DNA of 64,000 nt from Vanessa cardui. Lineage: Eukaryota > Arthropoda > Insecta > Lepidoptera > Nymphalidae. Shown here piece after piece: positions 42,371 through 55,803 of the stretch. The notes below the pieces were generated by a model. That model worked only from the letters and a program-made list of their open reading frames with translations. It ran no database searches and was not told where the DNA came from. Location of the stretch: assembly GCF_905220365.1 (NCBI RefSeq), contig NC_061127.1, positions 8,866,001 to 8,930,000 of the forward strand, written 5' to 3'. Position numbers and translations under genes: made by a program. The first letter of the stretch is position 1, and each line of letters starts with the position of its first letter.

Positions 42371-45300
42371 GACGCTGAATATTTATGAAACCCTCGTATC
42401 ATGGATTAAGATTCGACTTTTCTAGGGCATCAGATTGAGCGGCATGTGTCGGCTGAGCCATCCTTGATGATTATTTATTTGTCCTCAAGTGAAGTTCGGC
42501 TGTCGCATATAACAAAAAAAAAATCCGATTTCACGCAGTATATTTTATTTGAGACAGTTTTATTCGAACTACTGTTTTTATCACACCTACATAAAATTAA
42601 TACACACAGTAATTTAATAATACAAAATAATAATTGTATTAGGCTGCAATTTTAATTAAGTTATTTAGTGTAAATTAAATACGTCCCGCTTACAAATTAT
42701 ATTTTAATAATCATATCAAATGCTCATATTATTATTTTAGTAAATTTTAAACGTGTATTTCCACAATAAATTGGGTCAGGGCAATATCACATACTGCGAT
42801 CTTATGACTCATTCTTATTATATTATATTGAAAATTTTATGTTGAAATACTTTCATATACGACCTTATGCTTCTTATTTAGTTCGTACTTCTAATATTAT
42901 AAAGGTTGTGTTTGTTTGTCTTTATTTCACTCAGCAACATACATTTTTACAGCTAAGATGCGGGTAAACATTTCTAATGTTACGTATTGTAAGTGAGCAT
43001 TGATGTCTCAGGGTGTGTTTTGACGATAACCGTGTACACCTCTGACAATGTACAGTGAGGACAATCATCGTAGAATTGCTTAATAATTTCTAGAAATATT
43101 TTTTTGATCACGTAATGTACGAGGCATAATTCTTGCTTAGGAACATAATTTCATGTACAAGTTGTGTTATACAAATTAGAAACGTTAATATAAAATAAAA
43201 AATAATAATATTACTCACGTATTATGTAATAAAAAGATATTTATATAATTGTTGAGCGATTTGAAATTTAAATTAAATTTAAAAACATAAACTATAATGT
43301 CAATTACATTTTGACATCTGTTCTAACTTTAAATTAAACACGATTAAACCGACCTGACCCCTAGACGAAAGCTAATCCTATATTAATGCGTGTGATCGAA
43401 ACAATATTAAAATGTTCAACCGAAATTCAGGGAAATTCGTTAGTATGTGTACTTTCGAAATTAATAAAGCTTAAGCCATGCCAGAATTACCGTGGCGTCG
43501 TAAATTAAACGTATTATGATGTTATTAACGTGCACGCCTATAACGGTTATTGTTTTCGCTACGAGATGTACATATAAAATAAATTAAGTCCTTTAATACA
43601 TCGCGAATAGTACCAACATTAACACGCTTAATACGAGTTGAAGATTATATAAGATTATATTTCTCACGTCTAAGTTTTAATCACGCAACGTACATCGCGT
43701 CAGTATTTAAAATGTTTTTAATGATCGATAGCTGTATATATATTATATGTACGAGTACGTATTTATATAATTAATACTCGAGTCACGCACTCTGTTTGAT
43801 ATTTTTTTACAAATATTATATACAATGTTAGAAGTTGTTTTTTATCACCACATGTATATTATTTTTTTTAATATATGTGTTATTGAACTTCTCCTTAACA
43901 GTTGGGCACATTTTGATGAAATGTATTTATAGTGTATCTATTTGATTATTTTTTTTTTGATGTTTTATATTATATCTCGTAGGTTAGCTACGATCAGGAT
44001 TAGTATTTTTATAAAAAAATAAGTAATTGATTATTATATCTAAGTTAGAATAAGGTAAATTGGTTTAGTACAGGTAGCAGATGCTAACTGTAGCTCAATT
44101 AAATTATATCGTTGTATAGGCGGACGCTAAAGCGAAGTGAAACGTTTCTTAAAATAAGTAAATATCCTACAATAAGTAGAGTCTAAATATACATGTGTTT
44201 TGGTTTTCATAATTTCAAAATTTCCTTTAGAGTTTTACTTAACTGCCGAACATTAGATAAATAATTATAAATAAAATTAAAAGAAATTCAATGAAGCTTG
44301 TGTAGTTTTGATCTTGTCATTTTCAGCTGAGATTAACGAGATCTAAGAACTGGCCCAGCGTTTTGAATTTAGTCTGTTTATAAATTTTTCAGTTCCTTTA
44401 AAAAAAAAAATAATGAAAATCAGATAAAATGATTATCATATTTTTAATATAATTAATTAAATATGATTAAAACGGAACTTTGTCATACAAATTAAAATAA
44501 TATAGGTCAGACCCAAAGAGCTTTGTATCTGATTTGCAAAGTTTTGTCCCATGAATATATCAAGAGAGACTGTTAAATTAGCAATCTGGTTCCCTCGCTT
44601 TTAGTACCGGGACACAATAATACTAAATATTGCACTTTTATCTTGGAATATATGACGCTGACGACATTATACATTCTAGATACTGATATCTGCGGTGACG
44701 GACAAATCGGTCTAGGTACTATTAATTGCCTTCTTGATGGTATAATTATTATATCTCATTTGTTGTAACTGAGTTATTTTTTTGGTGAAAAGATTAAAAA
44801 CATTTTACCGACTGACATACGTGTAGTCGTTGAAACATTCGTGAGATGAAGTTTAGTATGTAAAATTCTTCTTATTCCGCGTGGGATACATCTATGAAAT
44901 CGCCGTTTTGTTTTTGCAGATTTTCTTTGAAAAGGCAGATTAACTATTGTTGTTTTTTATATTAAAGAAAGGTATTTAATTCAGTTTTAATATTAATAAT
45001 CATAACTCCTACTTAGTAAAAAATTAGTACATAAAATACTTATTTACGTGAAATGAGTATAGCACTTAATATATTAATGATAAAATATATAAGGTGAACC
45101 TATAAAAAGTAACGTAATAATATCAAATATAAGATAATATTTACGCCATAGAGTGTTAGTTATTTTATATATTCAAAAGTAAATATAAATGTTATCTAGA
45201 CATCTGCTGATGTATTATTATCGGTCTTATTTAAACTACACAATTACTTTACGAATTTAAGTATAAATTTAGTTTCTTTTGGAGTTAGAGACCTGTACTC

Positions 45301-46407
45301 AAGATATGTTAACAGTTTTAATGTTTATTTTTATTGAACAATATCGAAACGAACAATTCGAATAAATAATCGAGCTCTCATTACTTGGGCATAAAATGAT
45401 GTGTATTTGGTTTCAGACAAAGATCAATATAGTCACACATCATTGAATACAGGTGCGACTAACATAACTCATAGGATATCAAAAATTTTCAGCACAAATT
45501 TTATTCGAAATTATATTATACACATGCAAGGACAATCGGTAGGTACAATAGATTTATTCTGTAAAATTAAACTCGAATCTAACAAAAATAGAAGTTAAAA
45601 ACAATCTAAAAAATTTATAAAATTATAACTTATTATTGAAAATAATAATTAGAACTTTTAAAGATAACACGTATTAAAATATTGCATGTTACTTTTGAAC
45701 AATTTATACTACTTTTGAATAATTTCTTTGCATAAGGTGATTTTTTACAGGTTAGGACTACAAGTTGCCATAGTCGAGTTGGGTGGTTTTCCAAGCGGCA
45801 CGACTGTTATCGAAAATCATTGAACTAGTGATGTTTATCTCTCAGCCTCGATTGAAATCAATGCTCAAAGGATTTGCAGTATTTCACCTCTGTGTCTCAT
45901 GTTTTAGAATTCAGTTACAAATCATACTAGTCTCGTAGTCTCGTGTTCCAAAAGTTTGGTGTTTTATGTAATAAGTTCATTCATTAATTCTATGTTACGT
46001 AATTTTAGTTTTGAAAAACAACCATTTTATCGTGCGATTTATTAATTGGAGCTATTTTTTAGTTGTGTACAGAAAAAAAATATTAATTGTAAGAATAGAA
46101 CCGGTTTTTATTAACCGACTTTTATTCGCGATTTTTTTCGGGTATAATTTATTGTATTTGCGCGAACGACACAAAAGGGATAACTCCTATCTAATATTAC
46201 CTGTGTTGCCAGTCATGAAGATCGTTTGAAGCGTCGAGGCGTGAAAGTAGGATAAACAAACAAACCCGCTTTCCCATTTATAACGCCAGGAAGGTAAAAA
46301 CGTGAAAGGTCGTAAACTTTGCCAAATATATATTTTATTTCTTCGTTAGTTAACATGTAACGTCAAATATCGGGCCAGACCTTATTATGATATTATGTTA
46401 TTATATA
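42371..46407. other. AT-rich non-coding stretch
   Basis: No gene is recognised. A faint match to RepA on the minus strand (GGGACACAATAATACTAAATATT, in part) occurs near 44615-44640. A possible transposon edge with TTCTAATATTATAAAGGTTG lies near 42890. The rest is low-complexity AT-rich sequence. Confidence 0.45.
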
Positions 46408-46520
46408 CTAGCTGGTGCCGTGACTCTGTTCGCGTGACTTTAAGCCTCAAAGAGATATTATATGGTTTATATATATGTTTATATTTGCATCTGTCGCGGC
46501 ATTATAGTTCTGAAAAAGAT
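46408..46520 (-). mobile_element. 3' end fragment of a Helitron-like element
   Basis: CTAG at 46408-46411, preceded by A, is followed on the plus strand by CTGGTGCCGTGACTCTGTTCG and CGTGACTTTAAG, the form of a Helitron 3' end read on the minus strand. The rest fades into AT-rich DNA, so only the terminal part is recognised. Confidence 0.5.
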
Positions 46521-46779
46521 GGAATTATAGTGTTTTTTTATAGATAACTTATTTGAGTGCTTCTTATTATTAACTCAATTAGTTAATTTAATTATTACTT
46601 ACAAATTGAAGTACAATTCTTATATGAAAGACAAAATAAAACATCGAAGATTTCAAAAAATTTAGACACACAATTTAACTACAAGTGAAATGAATGCTTA
46701 AAGCAAGCCGGTCGGAAGTTTCCTTATAAATGTCTAAAAGCAAACCATAACTAAGAAATGTGATATCCCTGTAACAGTT

Positions 46780-47045
46780 ACGTCTGTGATTACACGATGC
46801 TCAAAACAATCCACTAGCAACGTGGATGTCATTAATCATTCGAGCGTTCATAGCGCCTCACTAGGTGCGAAACTCGACATTACCATACGGTTAGGCATTT
46901 GATTAGTCCGAATCACTAAAAGCGATTGAATCGTAATCACTATTTAATGTCTAACGGTCCATACCGTCACTATTGATGGTGATTCACACCTTGTTACCGT
47001 CGCTCTACAAGTGGAGCGCTAAATTAATTGATTCCTGAAAGATGT
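46780..47045. promoter_or_regulatory. Non-repetitive, homeodomain-site-rich patch
   Basis: The segment has more balanced composition than its flanks and several TAAT/ATTA cores (ATTAATCATT, AAATTAATTGATT), plus repeated short words such as GATTGAATCGTAATCAC. It matches no repeat here. A conserved non-coding element is a guess. Confidence 0.25.
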
Positions 47046-47277
47046 TTCTGTTTACAAACGCTTTCGGGTAGAGGATTAGTATATAATATATCAGTATATA
47101 GGTAAGTAGCTGTGCTTTGTAGTGTTAAATGATTTTAAACATTCTTCGATACAAGATTTTGTAGATGATAAAAAGGCGTGGAATTAACACCTGTTGACTT
47201 CCAGGCAGGATATATTAATTTAAATAATTGCATTAACTAACATGACTGTATTTTTTTAAATGTTGAAAAAGAGTAAC

Positions 47278-47416
47278 TACTGAGTTTCTTGCCGGTTCTA
47301 CTCGGTACAATCCACTTTCCGAACCGGTGGTAGCTTCACTTAATTGTTAAATGACGATTCAAAAGTGCTTGTAAAAGCCTACTTCAATAAAGTATATTTG
47401 GATTTGATTTGATTTA
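47278..47416 (+). repeat. Dispersed repeat RepB, well preserved
   Basis: Contains GAGTTTCTTGCCGGTTCTAC, TTTCCGAACCGGTGGTAGCT, TTAAATGACGATTCAAAAGT, GCTTGTAAAAGCCTACTTCA and ends AATAAAGTATATTTGGATTTG with a GATTT-repeat tail. This has the form of the 3' end of a LINE-mobilised retroposon, and I recognise it as common in Lepidoptera. It is much less diverged than 22335-22460. No coding capacity. Confidence 0.75.
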
Positions 47417-50400
47417 TTATTTGAAACCAATTTGTAGGGCCAATGTATTATAATTAAATATTTAAAGTATCATCATAAATTAAGTTAAATTAATTAACGT
47501 AAATGTATATAATAAGTATATAATTATTGTAGACTACGGTGCAGTGAAGAAGTATAGAATAGATTACGAGCCGTCATGGCTGTAAAGTGAACGCTGAAGT
47601 ATATAATGACGTCATTTCATAGCATGAAAACCTCTATAAGTAGTTTTGTTTGAAACGGCCAAGCTGTAAACTATGTCCATAAAAACCTTTTTTGTCCCAC
47701 AAACCTTTTAAAATACCTTAACACTTTTATATTTTTTTGACGTATTAAATGTGATTTAAAAGGTTACTGAACGTTTACTTGGAAAAACTTTAAGATACTT
47801 ACGTTTTTACAGCAACGATCGTAACTGTTGTGGTTAGGTATACTTCAGAAAGTCATGAATGTTTTAGTTAAGCTATTACATTATATCTTAACTGTTAAAT
47901 ATATCTTAGTACATATGTAATGATAAAAGAAGTTTTTTTTTAAACATTTTAATTTTGTTTCAATAGACGAAGCGTTCGTTTCCTTTTTTATAAGTTTTCG
48001 TTTCTATAATAAATGTAAAGTAACTTTTAAAAAGATTTTTATTGTTTACAAAATACAAAGGGAAATAAGGCATGTTATACACATGATAAAATAGAAGATA
48101 ATACTTGATACACATGGAAATAACGGAACATGTATAAATTCAATAGTATTTGATTCATGTAACATTGTATATATAAATGCTGCATAAAGCTACTGTTGCG
48201 TTTTTACGGCTTCTTCTCAGTTGAATCGAAATTTTAGGATATTTAGTTTTTTTTTACATTTAATGTAATCCTTTAAAGGCAGCTTGAATAGGATTTATTT
48301 TGATAACTTTATTATTAAATACATATTTTTTTCTTTTAAAAATAAAGTATTAATTGAAGTATATAGCAAGTATAAATTACAATCGACTATGTGAATGTTT
48401 ACATACTACACTGTTCAATATCTTCGCTCGTCCCCGCTTCGAGTAAGACCTTCCATCACAGTCCAATCTCTGCCCATTATTGCCATTAACTGTGTAAATT
48501 TCTATGTCAAATTTTTAAGAAGACTCCATTTTTTTGTGAAAAGGTCAATGACCTTCAGCGTCATCCATATCGTATATTTTAGCTTAAGTTAAAATAATTG
48601 CATTGTTCGATAGACATTATTTTTTATTGAGAGCAAGAAGGCAGAGCAAATGAAGCAGTTCGTATTAAGTTGCCTTTGCTCACACTTACGTTAAGTTGTT
48701 ACTTGTTTCTGTAATTGCACTCACCCTTCGAATCGGGACACTACAAAACAAATACAAGAGCTTGACGGTAAATAAACTAGTGCAAGTAGGTAACGAGTAC
48801 GGTCTAACCGCAAGTCTAGAAACGTTAATTACTCAATAATTGCTATTAAGTGTTAATGTAATTGGCTCTTTGCTAATTTAATATTTTATCAACAAATGGA
48901 AAACAATAATTAAATATCATAACCGTGGAATTTATTTGATGTAAAGGATAAAAACACATTGGGCACACACACACACTTAAAACATTTTCATTTACAATGG
49001 GTATAATAATATATATTATACAGCAACTATTAGTTGTGGTGTGTGTGTTCTGTGCCATTATCAGACATGAATCTGCCTCGTTGCTGTGCAGAGTACGGGC
49101 CAGCTCCAACTCCATCGTAAAGACAGTAGCTGAGAGATATGATTCTCCGATTGTGCGACATATTGTTTGTTTATGTAAATCCAGCAACAAGCTTATGACC
49201 AAATATTAATTAGCAATAACTAAAACTAACATAGACTCTAAGATTTTAATTCTTTTATTAACTAACTATAGATGCTACTTACCTATTTGAAATAAAGTTT
49301 ACTTTTATTTGTTTATTTAATCTGTGTACGTGTTATAATACCCTACAAGATTTCTTTTATGTCTTTCTAAACGATATAATTAGTACGCAAATAACGTCGC
49401 CTGTTTTCTCTAAAACATAAATATGTTGCGTAAATATACAAAAGAAATTTCCAGGAATTTCCAATTATGTCTTTATTAATAATGATAAAGAACTTTCAAA
49501 TCGTAATATACGTGAGACATACAATGTAAATACATTATATATGTACAATGTACACACGTATGCATGTATTGTAGCTTATGGCCATAGTGGTTTACATATA
49601 GTATATAGAGAGAGCATCACCTCGGGCGCTTTTGTGGTGAACGCTGGCTTAACTTTGAACAAGGGATTTGAGAGATTCAAAAATGTCTTCAGGAAATTCC
49701 GTAACATGTATTTTATATAAATAAATCACAGCTACCGATTTGAGGTAAAGTGTAAAGTTTGGTTTGAAATTTCAGTAAAATATCTGTTTATTTCAATTTA
49801 TTTGTATCAAATCATTACATAACTATATGTAAATGTAATGTACCTATATGTAAACGTTACTGGTAAACATACGTTATATATTTTTTTATTAATTACTTTA
49901 TGTTATTATTATTACTTTGTATTACTTGATGTAAATGTAGTTTGACACAGTTTTTGAGTTGATTAAAAATTAAAAACAAATATGAATGAAAAAAAGAACA
50001 GAATATTACACAGAAATGGTTTTTTTTTAAAATCAACGTTTCTAAGTCTGACCACACTTTTTAATAATAAATACATATGTACATCCTATAATTACTTCAA
50101 ATATAATACAACTATATCGTTATATTAGAACGTTTCGATTGTTTTGTTTAAAACGTCCTTTGCTCGAAGTATTTGAAATTGGAATAAGACAAATGGTTTT
50201 CCGATGAAAGCAATTATCGAAATAATGACGATACAAATTGATACAGTATTCGGAGCGGAATGTGCAGCGGTTAAGTCAATGTTCTTGTTGCCTAATGTTT
50301 TTCTTTTGGTACGTGAAATTGAAATTCTCTTTCTTGTTACTCATGGTCTAGACGTGTGTAATTATTTCAATTCTTGCGTATTATAACAGTATCTGACATT

Positions 50401-50609
50401 GATTAAATGGTTTGAAAGTTTTCATATTATAGCGCTGTACTGTCACTTTGTACGTGGTATATTCAAATTAATTTAGTTTTAATTGTCAGGACGTTACCGT
50501 TCCTTACACTTCACTGTGATTTTAGTATATACATTTATTTGTATAAGAATTATTAACATTAAGGCTTTTATTATATACAATTAAGTTAAAAAAAGTTTCT
50601 TGTTTGAAT
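47417..50609. other. AT-rich non-coding stretch
   Basis: No gene is recognised. A short minus-strand RepA-like piece (GCACTCACCCTTCGAATCGGG) is near 48717. A CA-rich run occurs at about 48965-48977. Overlapping frames near 48873-49209 have no motif. Confidence 0.45.
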
Positions 50610-50755
50610 GATAGTATGAATGCTAGCAGTAATTGAATCACAATTTCGATTCTCTAGTTAAAAAATTAATCAGCCCTCCAGTAGAGACAATAAGTTGATT
50701 TGTTACAATTTTAATACAGGTTTTTGTACCAGTACTCCAAGATCAAAGGTGTGAG
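50610..50755 (-). pseudogene. Degenerate copy of the C-terminal coding fragment seen at 15985
   Basis: Keeps ATGAATGCTAGCAGTA, ATTTCGATTCTCTAG, AATCAGCCCTCCAGTAGAGAC and GTACCAGTACTCCAAGA relative to 15985-16180. No useful open frame remains. Confidence 0.45.
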
Positions 50756-51675
50756 TTGTTTGTAGATACATTGTTACTTTAATCGATGGTATATGTTTTC
50801 GGTAGCGCTATCGGGTCAATAACTATACAAGTGTAAGATAATCTCCAAGTTTAGGTTTACTAAGCAGCAGAGCTATTGAGTGTAACCACAATAATATTCA
50901 AAATACCGTTTCAAATATAAGCTTTGAGTCCAAGTAAAGGGCATTTTATGGTCAATTGTTTTTACGATTACAGGGAAATAAAAAAGGATGCAGGCTACTA
51001 TGACTGTTCATTAAAAACACTGAAAATAACAAAGTTCCACAAAGAGACCTCACTTTAAGAGATCAACTTTTAACAAGGCGTGTCCTTTAGATCATCTTAT
51101 AAAATATTTAATCATTTATTTTAAAATTAAAGCAATGTTATTGTAATAAACGTGACAACAAGTTTGTGAAATATTCTCTTTCTTTATCCATATTTATCTT
51201 AATTAGCAAAAAAAATTAGTAAAAACGTCCACATTTTAAACTGAAGCACAAAATATATATATTAATTTTATTTTTTAAAATACGAAACAATAAATTCTAG
51301 TATATTATAAAGTTCGGGCGTTTTTTAGTTCAATGGTCACTGCAACTGACCTTTCTATAGACGGTCAGGTTATATTCACGAGCGCGACAAATATTTTATG
51401 AGCCGCACAGGTGACAGGTGTTTGTGGTGGAATTTGTGTTCTTGTTTTCGAGTCCGACACATGGCAGTTGAACGTGAGAAGTTATTTTTGCAACATTGTA
51501 AGGACTGATTCCCTATTCTCATTGTATTATATTTTATTGGCTCGTGTGAGAGCTTCCATCATAGTTTAATCTGTTCTAATCGTGGAATTGCCGGTAACAT
51601 TGTATGGACAATTAATATTTTTAACTATTTGTACTTAACAAATATAATATTTGTTCAATACTTGATTGCCTCGTG
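50756..51675. other. AT-rich non-coding stretch
   Basis: No gene or element is recognised. A GC-richer patch near 51350-51480 is non-repetitive and without a known motif. Confidence 0.45.
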
Positions 51676-52020
51676 GATTTGATTTTCTAGTGGTTAGATG
51701 TAAGGCAATTGATTCCAAAGTCCAGAGTTCAAATCGCAGGTCAGACCGATACAAAAGTTATTGGTTTTTATATCAAAAGAGTAATAGCCTAGAGTCTAGA
51801 AGTGGGAAATGTAAACACTCATGTACTACGGGAGCACATTAAGCTATTGGTCTTGCGTCTGAACTATTTTTGGATTGGTTCAATGTACTGATGTAGAGTA
51901 TGAGCATGAAGATTCATTCAGAGAGTGCACCTGTATTTGTGCTTGTTGTATTTGAAAATGTCAAGTCCTCTTGAGGATGGACGCCGTGGTCGAAACTGGT
52001 CAGGTCGACATCAGTCGACA
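51676..52020 (+). mobile_element. Second SINE family (tRNA-like head), copy 1
   Basis: The head reads GATTTTCTAGTGGTTAGATG, then AGAGTTCAAATCGCAGGTC (box B). The body follows with GCTATTGGTCTTGCGTCTGA, AGAGAGTGCACCTGTATTTG and TCTTGAGGATGGACGCCGTGG (in part), ending near GGTCGAAACTGGTCAGG. It differs from the first SINE family in body sequence and shares that body with 58140-58330 on the other strand. No tail or duplication could be fixed. Old and diverged. Confidence 0.6.
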
Positions 52021-53111
52021 ACAGATTGTACATATCAAAGGCCGTTTTTGGAAAATGCTTGAAGTATATTCCACCAAGCTGTTCCATTGTAATGGCTGAG
52101 CAGTCCATAAATTTATTGGTTCTTGCTTTGAAATTATTTTATAACTTTACACATTATTCTGTTAAGATTAACGTGATCTAATCACTGGGGAATTTACGTT
52201 CATACGTCAAGAGGCTAGGTATTTTGTTACGTTTAAAAATATACGTATATAGTTCTTACAAAAGGGTAATAATCCTTTAACCTTCGGTATTTGAACTTGT
52301 ACGGTGTTAATGATCAAATGACAAACCTGTAAAGGGATGCCCTTATAAGTCATCTGTAAATACATTGAAAGAGTAATTAAACTTTTTCTGTTTATGAAAT
52401 GTGTTTCTCAAATGAAATTTTTAAATTAAATAATATTAATGTAAACTAAAATATATTATTGATCTTGTAATATAGATAACGTTTTTTTTTAAATATTCAT
52501 TTATTTGTATATTTATTTATCGTTGTGGCGATTTTACTATATACATATACATATATGGATAAAGCCCTTTCGAGAAATGTTGTAGTAATAATATTTGTAC
52601 AAATATTTATTTCAGTTTTTTTTAACTAATTCGGTTCTTATTAAGCTATTAAATTTTATCATTTATTTTCATTCAAATTGTTATTTAGAATTCATTACTC
52701 TGCCGTCCCTTGAGATACATGTAATAGGAGTCTTTAAAACCGCTAATACTTTGCGATTCTAAAGCTACAAGGATCGAGTTGAGAGGCAGGGATTATTTAA
52801 TATACCATATATAAAGAGAGTTTGTTTCGCTAATCTGAGCAGATGTCTCGAATGAGAAACACCGAAATTGATGTTTGTTGAAAAATGTATACTAAAAAAA
52901 ATACGGTGTACAAATGTAGAGTAAAATAAATAAATGTTTGCTACGTATGTTGTACGCATAGATATACACATATAGAGAAAAAAAGGACTTAGATTCTCCT
53001 ACATACGCCACACACACATAAAAGAGGATAGATATGATGACATGAATAAACGTCATGCTTTTTACCGTCACAGCATACTTATCGGTTTTATTCCAATATG
53101 TATTTTACGAA
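52021..53111. other. AT-rich non-coding stretch
   Basis: Near 52060-52090 is a short match to the 3' part of the first SINE family (TATATTCCACCAAGCTGTTCC). No gene is recognised. Confidence 0.45.
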
Positions 53112-53401
53112 GAGTCGAGATGGCCCAGTGGTTAGAACGTGTGCATCTTAACCGATGATTGCGGGTTCAAACCGCTGATTTATGTGCTTAATTTGTCTTT
53201 ATAATTCATCTCGTGCTCAGCGGTGAAGGAAAACATCGTGAGGAAACCTGCATGTGACAAATTTCATAGAATTTCTGCCACATGTGTATTCCACCAACAC
53301 GCATAGGAACAGCGTGGTGGAGTATGTTCCAAACCTTCTCCTCAAAGGGAGAAGAGGCCTTTAGTCCAGCAGTGGGAATTTACAGGCTGTTGTTGTTGTT
53401 G
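53112..53401 (+). mobile_element. Full-length tRNA-headed SINE, (TTG)n-tailed subfamily
   Basis: The best reference copy in the window. Head GAGTCGAGATGGCCCAGTGG with GTTAGAACGTG, box B GCGGGTTCAAACC, a body with TGTGCTTAATTTGTCTTTAT, a GTGAAGGAAAACATCGTGAGG block and TTCTCCTCAAAGGGAGAAGAGG, ending AATTTACAGGCTG and (TTG)n. The diagnostic words GAGTCGAG (head) and TCAAAGGGAGA (body) go with the TTG tail. I could not find a clean target duplication. Confidence 0.9.
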
Positions 53402-54594
53402 TATGCATTTCACATTCAAACTCATTAGTAATTTATTAAGAAAGGTAATAGACTGTATAAAATCGAACAACGACTCACGCAGGCGAAACAGCGATGTTAA
53501 AGCGAAGCTGCTATTGTATTATAAAACTTGTGCTTTCATTATGCTGAAAAAGTTTTTATTAATGTCGAAGAGTCAATTGTATGCCTCTTTGTCATGAATG
53601 TAATCATCAAAATAATGAGTAGCCATTATATTATATCAGCACTCCGTAATAAATTAAATAGAACCTTTTTTATTTACTTATTGTACGTAAGTTGAGTACT
53701 ATTGTACACACAAGGTTGAAAAGGTATATTTTTTTAAGTATCTTTTATTTTGGATGGTGTGTGGTGTGTAAGACATTCATTGTTTATTAGGTTCAGGAAA
53801 ATCTTAAATCGTCGCATTAAATGGTCGCTTTTAAAGCCCCAAAAGAAAAACATATTAAAACAGATTTTATTGCATTTTTTAAAAATAAATTATGAAACAT
53901 TTAATTCAGTATAAAACGCAACATAGCCGAATAAGAAATTTGATTTTACTTTTTTTTAAAGATTTTTCATCAAAAGCTATTTGTATTGTATATGTGTGTG
54001 TACATTTAAACGAAATAATTTGCATATAACAATTGCAATTAACATGTGATTGGCTGAACTAGGTTCTATTTTCCATGAAAAGGCTCGTAATGGCAGTTAA
54101 GTTAAACCTTTCACAATATTTTGGATAAAGCAACAGTTACGTTTAAGTTATTACACGTCGGGCACGATTCGGAGAAATATACGTAGAATTCACATTTGTA
54201 CCGACTTCTACGATGCATTATTCCTTGACTCGTGTGTAATCGGACTAAAAGCTGGCACATCTACGTCCCAGGTTTCGTACGAACTACAATTTGTATGTTA
54301 ATTCTCTCGCAGAGCGCCATTATGGCTTAGAAAAAGACCGGGATAACTGTTATGTGAAACTTCCTTCACGAACGAGGGGATTGTTTTGCGCGACAAATTC
54401 TTTTATTTATAAATTTTGCGAAAAGGTCCTCGTTGTTCCATTTAACCTTTTTAAACATAATTGAAAGTGAGTTTTAAATTAAATAAAATGCGCCTATAGC
54501 CGGTAAATACCTACCTATTGCGGTATACCTTTTAGAGATCCATGTTTCAGGAACTATAATAGCAACATAAGCACGTCATCAATATTTAAGTATC
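53402..54594. other. Non-coding stretch with GC-richer patch
   Basis: No gene is recognised. The segment 54160-54410 is non-repetitive, GC-richer, and contains GCGCCATTATGGC, a palindromic pair of GCCAT cores of the type bound by Pho/YY1 proteins. It is a candidate regulatory element only. Confidence 0.35.
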
Positions 54595-54605
54595 TGACGC
54601 ATTAA

Positions 54606-54901
54606 GTGAAGTAAAGTAAAGTAACAGCCTGTACATTTCCGACTTCTGAGATAAGGCTTCCTCTTCCATTAAGGAGAGGGTTTGGAACATATTCCATGAC
54701 GCTGTTCAAATTCGTGTTGGTGGAATGCACATGTGACAGAATTTTGATGAAATTAGACACTTGCAGGTTTCCTCACGATGTTTTCCTTCAGATGAATTAT
54801 AAACAAAAATTAAGTACATATATATAGCGGTGCTTGCCTGGGTTTGAACCCGCAATCATCGGTTAAGATGCACGCATTCTAACCACTGGACCATCTCAGC
54901 T
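54606..54901 (-). mobile_element. SINE, (TTTAC)n-tailed subfamily, with 11-bp target duplications
   Basis: On the minus strand it runs AGCTGAGATGGTCCAGTGG, GGGTTCAAACCC, body, and a (TTTAC)n tail (plus strand GTAAAGTAAAGTAA). It is flanked by perfect 11-bp duplications TGACGCATTAA at 54595-54605 and 54902-54912. Diagnostic differences from the TTG subfamily are the GCTGAG head and CCATTAAGGAGAGGG in place of CCCTTTGAGGAGA on the plus strand. The intact duplication argues for fairly recent insertion. The body carries several private changes. Confidence 0.93.
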
Positions 54902-54912
54902 TGACGCATTAA

Positions 54913-55636
54913 AGAGTTCAGTAATGATATTTCTAAAATGATAACTTCTCTTATCACAATTTTCAACAGGTATACATGTCAAAAAATTTATAACAGTAGC
55001 TGGACTCTTTTTGCCAATAGCCATTAGCATTGTAAAAGAGCTTATCTACCTCTTGCATTGCTGCCAACAATGGGTTCTATATATTATGCTCCTTGCGTTT
55101 GTACTCGTACTTACTATGCCTACGTGTTGTTTTGTATACGTATACGACGATATTAATGTTTTTAAATTTAGAACCATTTATTACCAATCTCATATTTGCG
55201 CACATACATTGTAGGTTCGTAATACTTTAATGCAACGACATAGATGTCAGACACTATATAGTACTTAATATAAATAATATTAAGTTTATATATATACTCA
55301 TATTATAATATATTTAGATCGGTAGGCAAACACGAACGAAGAGCGCCTACGATATACGATCGGAGGTCTACGCGTTCGTGGTCTCTTGTGTAGTTTTATT
55401 CAATATTGATCTTCTATTTATATATTAAAACGAGAGCTCATCTTATATTGGTTGTAAAAAAATACTTTCATTGTCATTCCTGCGGCGGCGAGGACACGTA
55501 CTAATTTTTAATTCCATTTAATGTATTTTTATGAATAAAAGTTGGTGACCTGAAGAAGTCCTGCGAGACTGTTTTGGTGGATGCACCAAAGCAGTCTCCC
55601 AGGAGGGCCCTCCATATCCCTAAAATGCCAACCGCT
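54913..55636. other. Non-coding stretch
   Basis: No gene is recognised. Around 55325-55380 is a GC-rich patch with an 8-bp inverted pair CACGAACG and CGTTCGTG. Sequence at 55540-55635 is moderately GC-rich and open on both strands, possibly an old element, but unidentified. Confidence 0.4.
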
Positions 55637-55797
55637 CAACAACAACAACAACAGCCTGTAAGTTTCCCACTGCTGCGCTAAGGCCTCCATTTCCTTTGAG
55701 GAAAAGGTTCGGAACATGTTCCACAACGCTGTTTCAATGCGAGTTGACGGAATACATATATGGCAGAATTTCTATAAAATTAGAAACATGCTGGTTT
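55637..55797 (-). mobile_element. 5'-truncated SINE, (TTG)n-tailed subfamily
   Basis: The plus strand begins with the (CAA)n complement of the tail, then CAGCCTGTAAGTTTCCCACTG, CTTTGAGGAAAAGG and CGGAATACATATATGGCAG. Homology ends at about 55797, so the head is missing. It abuts a fragment of reverse-transcriptase coding sequence. Confidence 0.75.
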
Positions 55798-55803
55798 CGC
55801 AGC

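Noticed and set aside
42165..42425. Frame through the GC island, rich in Gly/Arg
   Set aside because: The composition is explained by GC-rich sequence; no domain. Kept as a promoter/first-exon candidate instead of a protein.
44580..44680. Possible RepA copy
   Set aside because: Only one block (ACACAATAATACTAAATATT) is clear; too short to call.
53090..53420. Target duplication around the SINE at 53112
   Set aside because: Left flank GTATTTTACGAA and right flank GTATGCATTTCAC share only a few bases; no reliable duplication.
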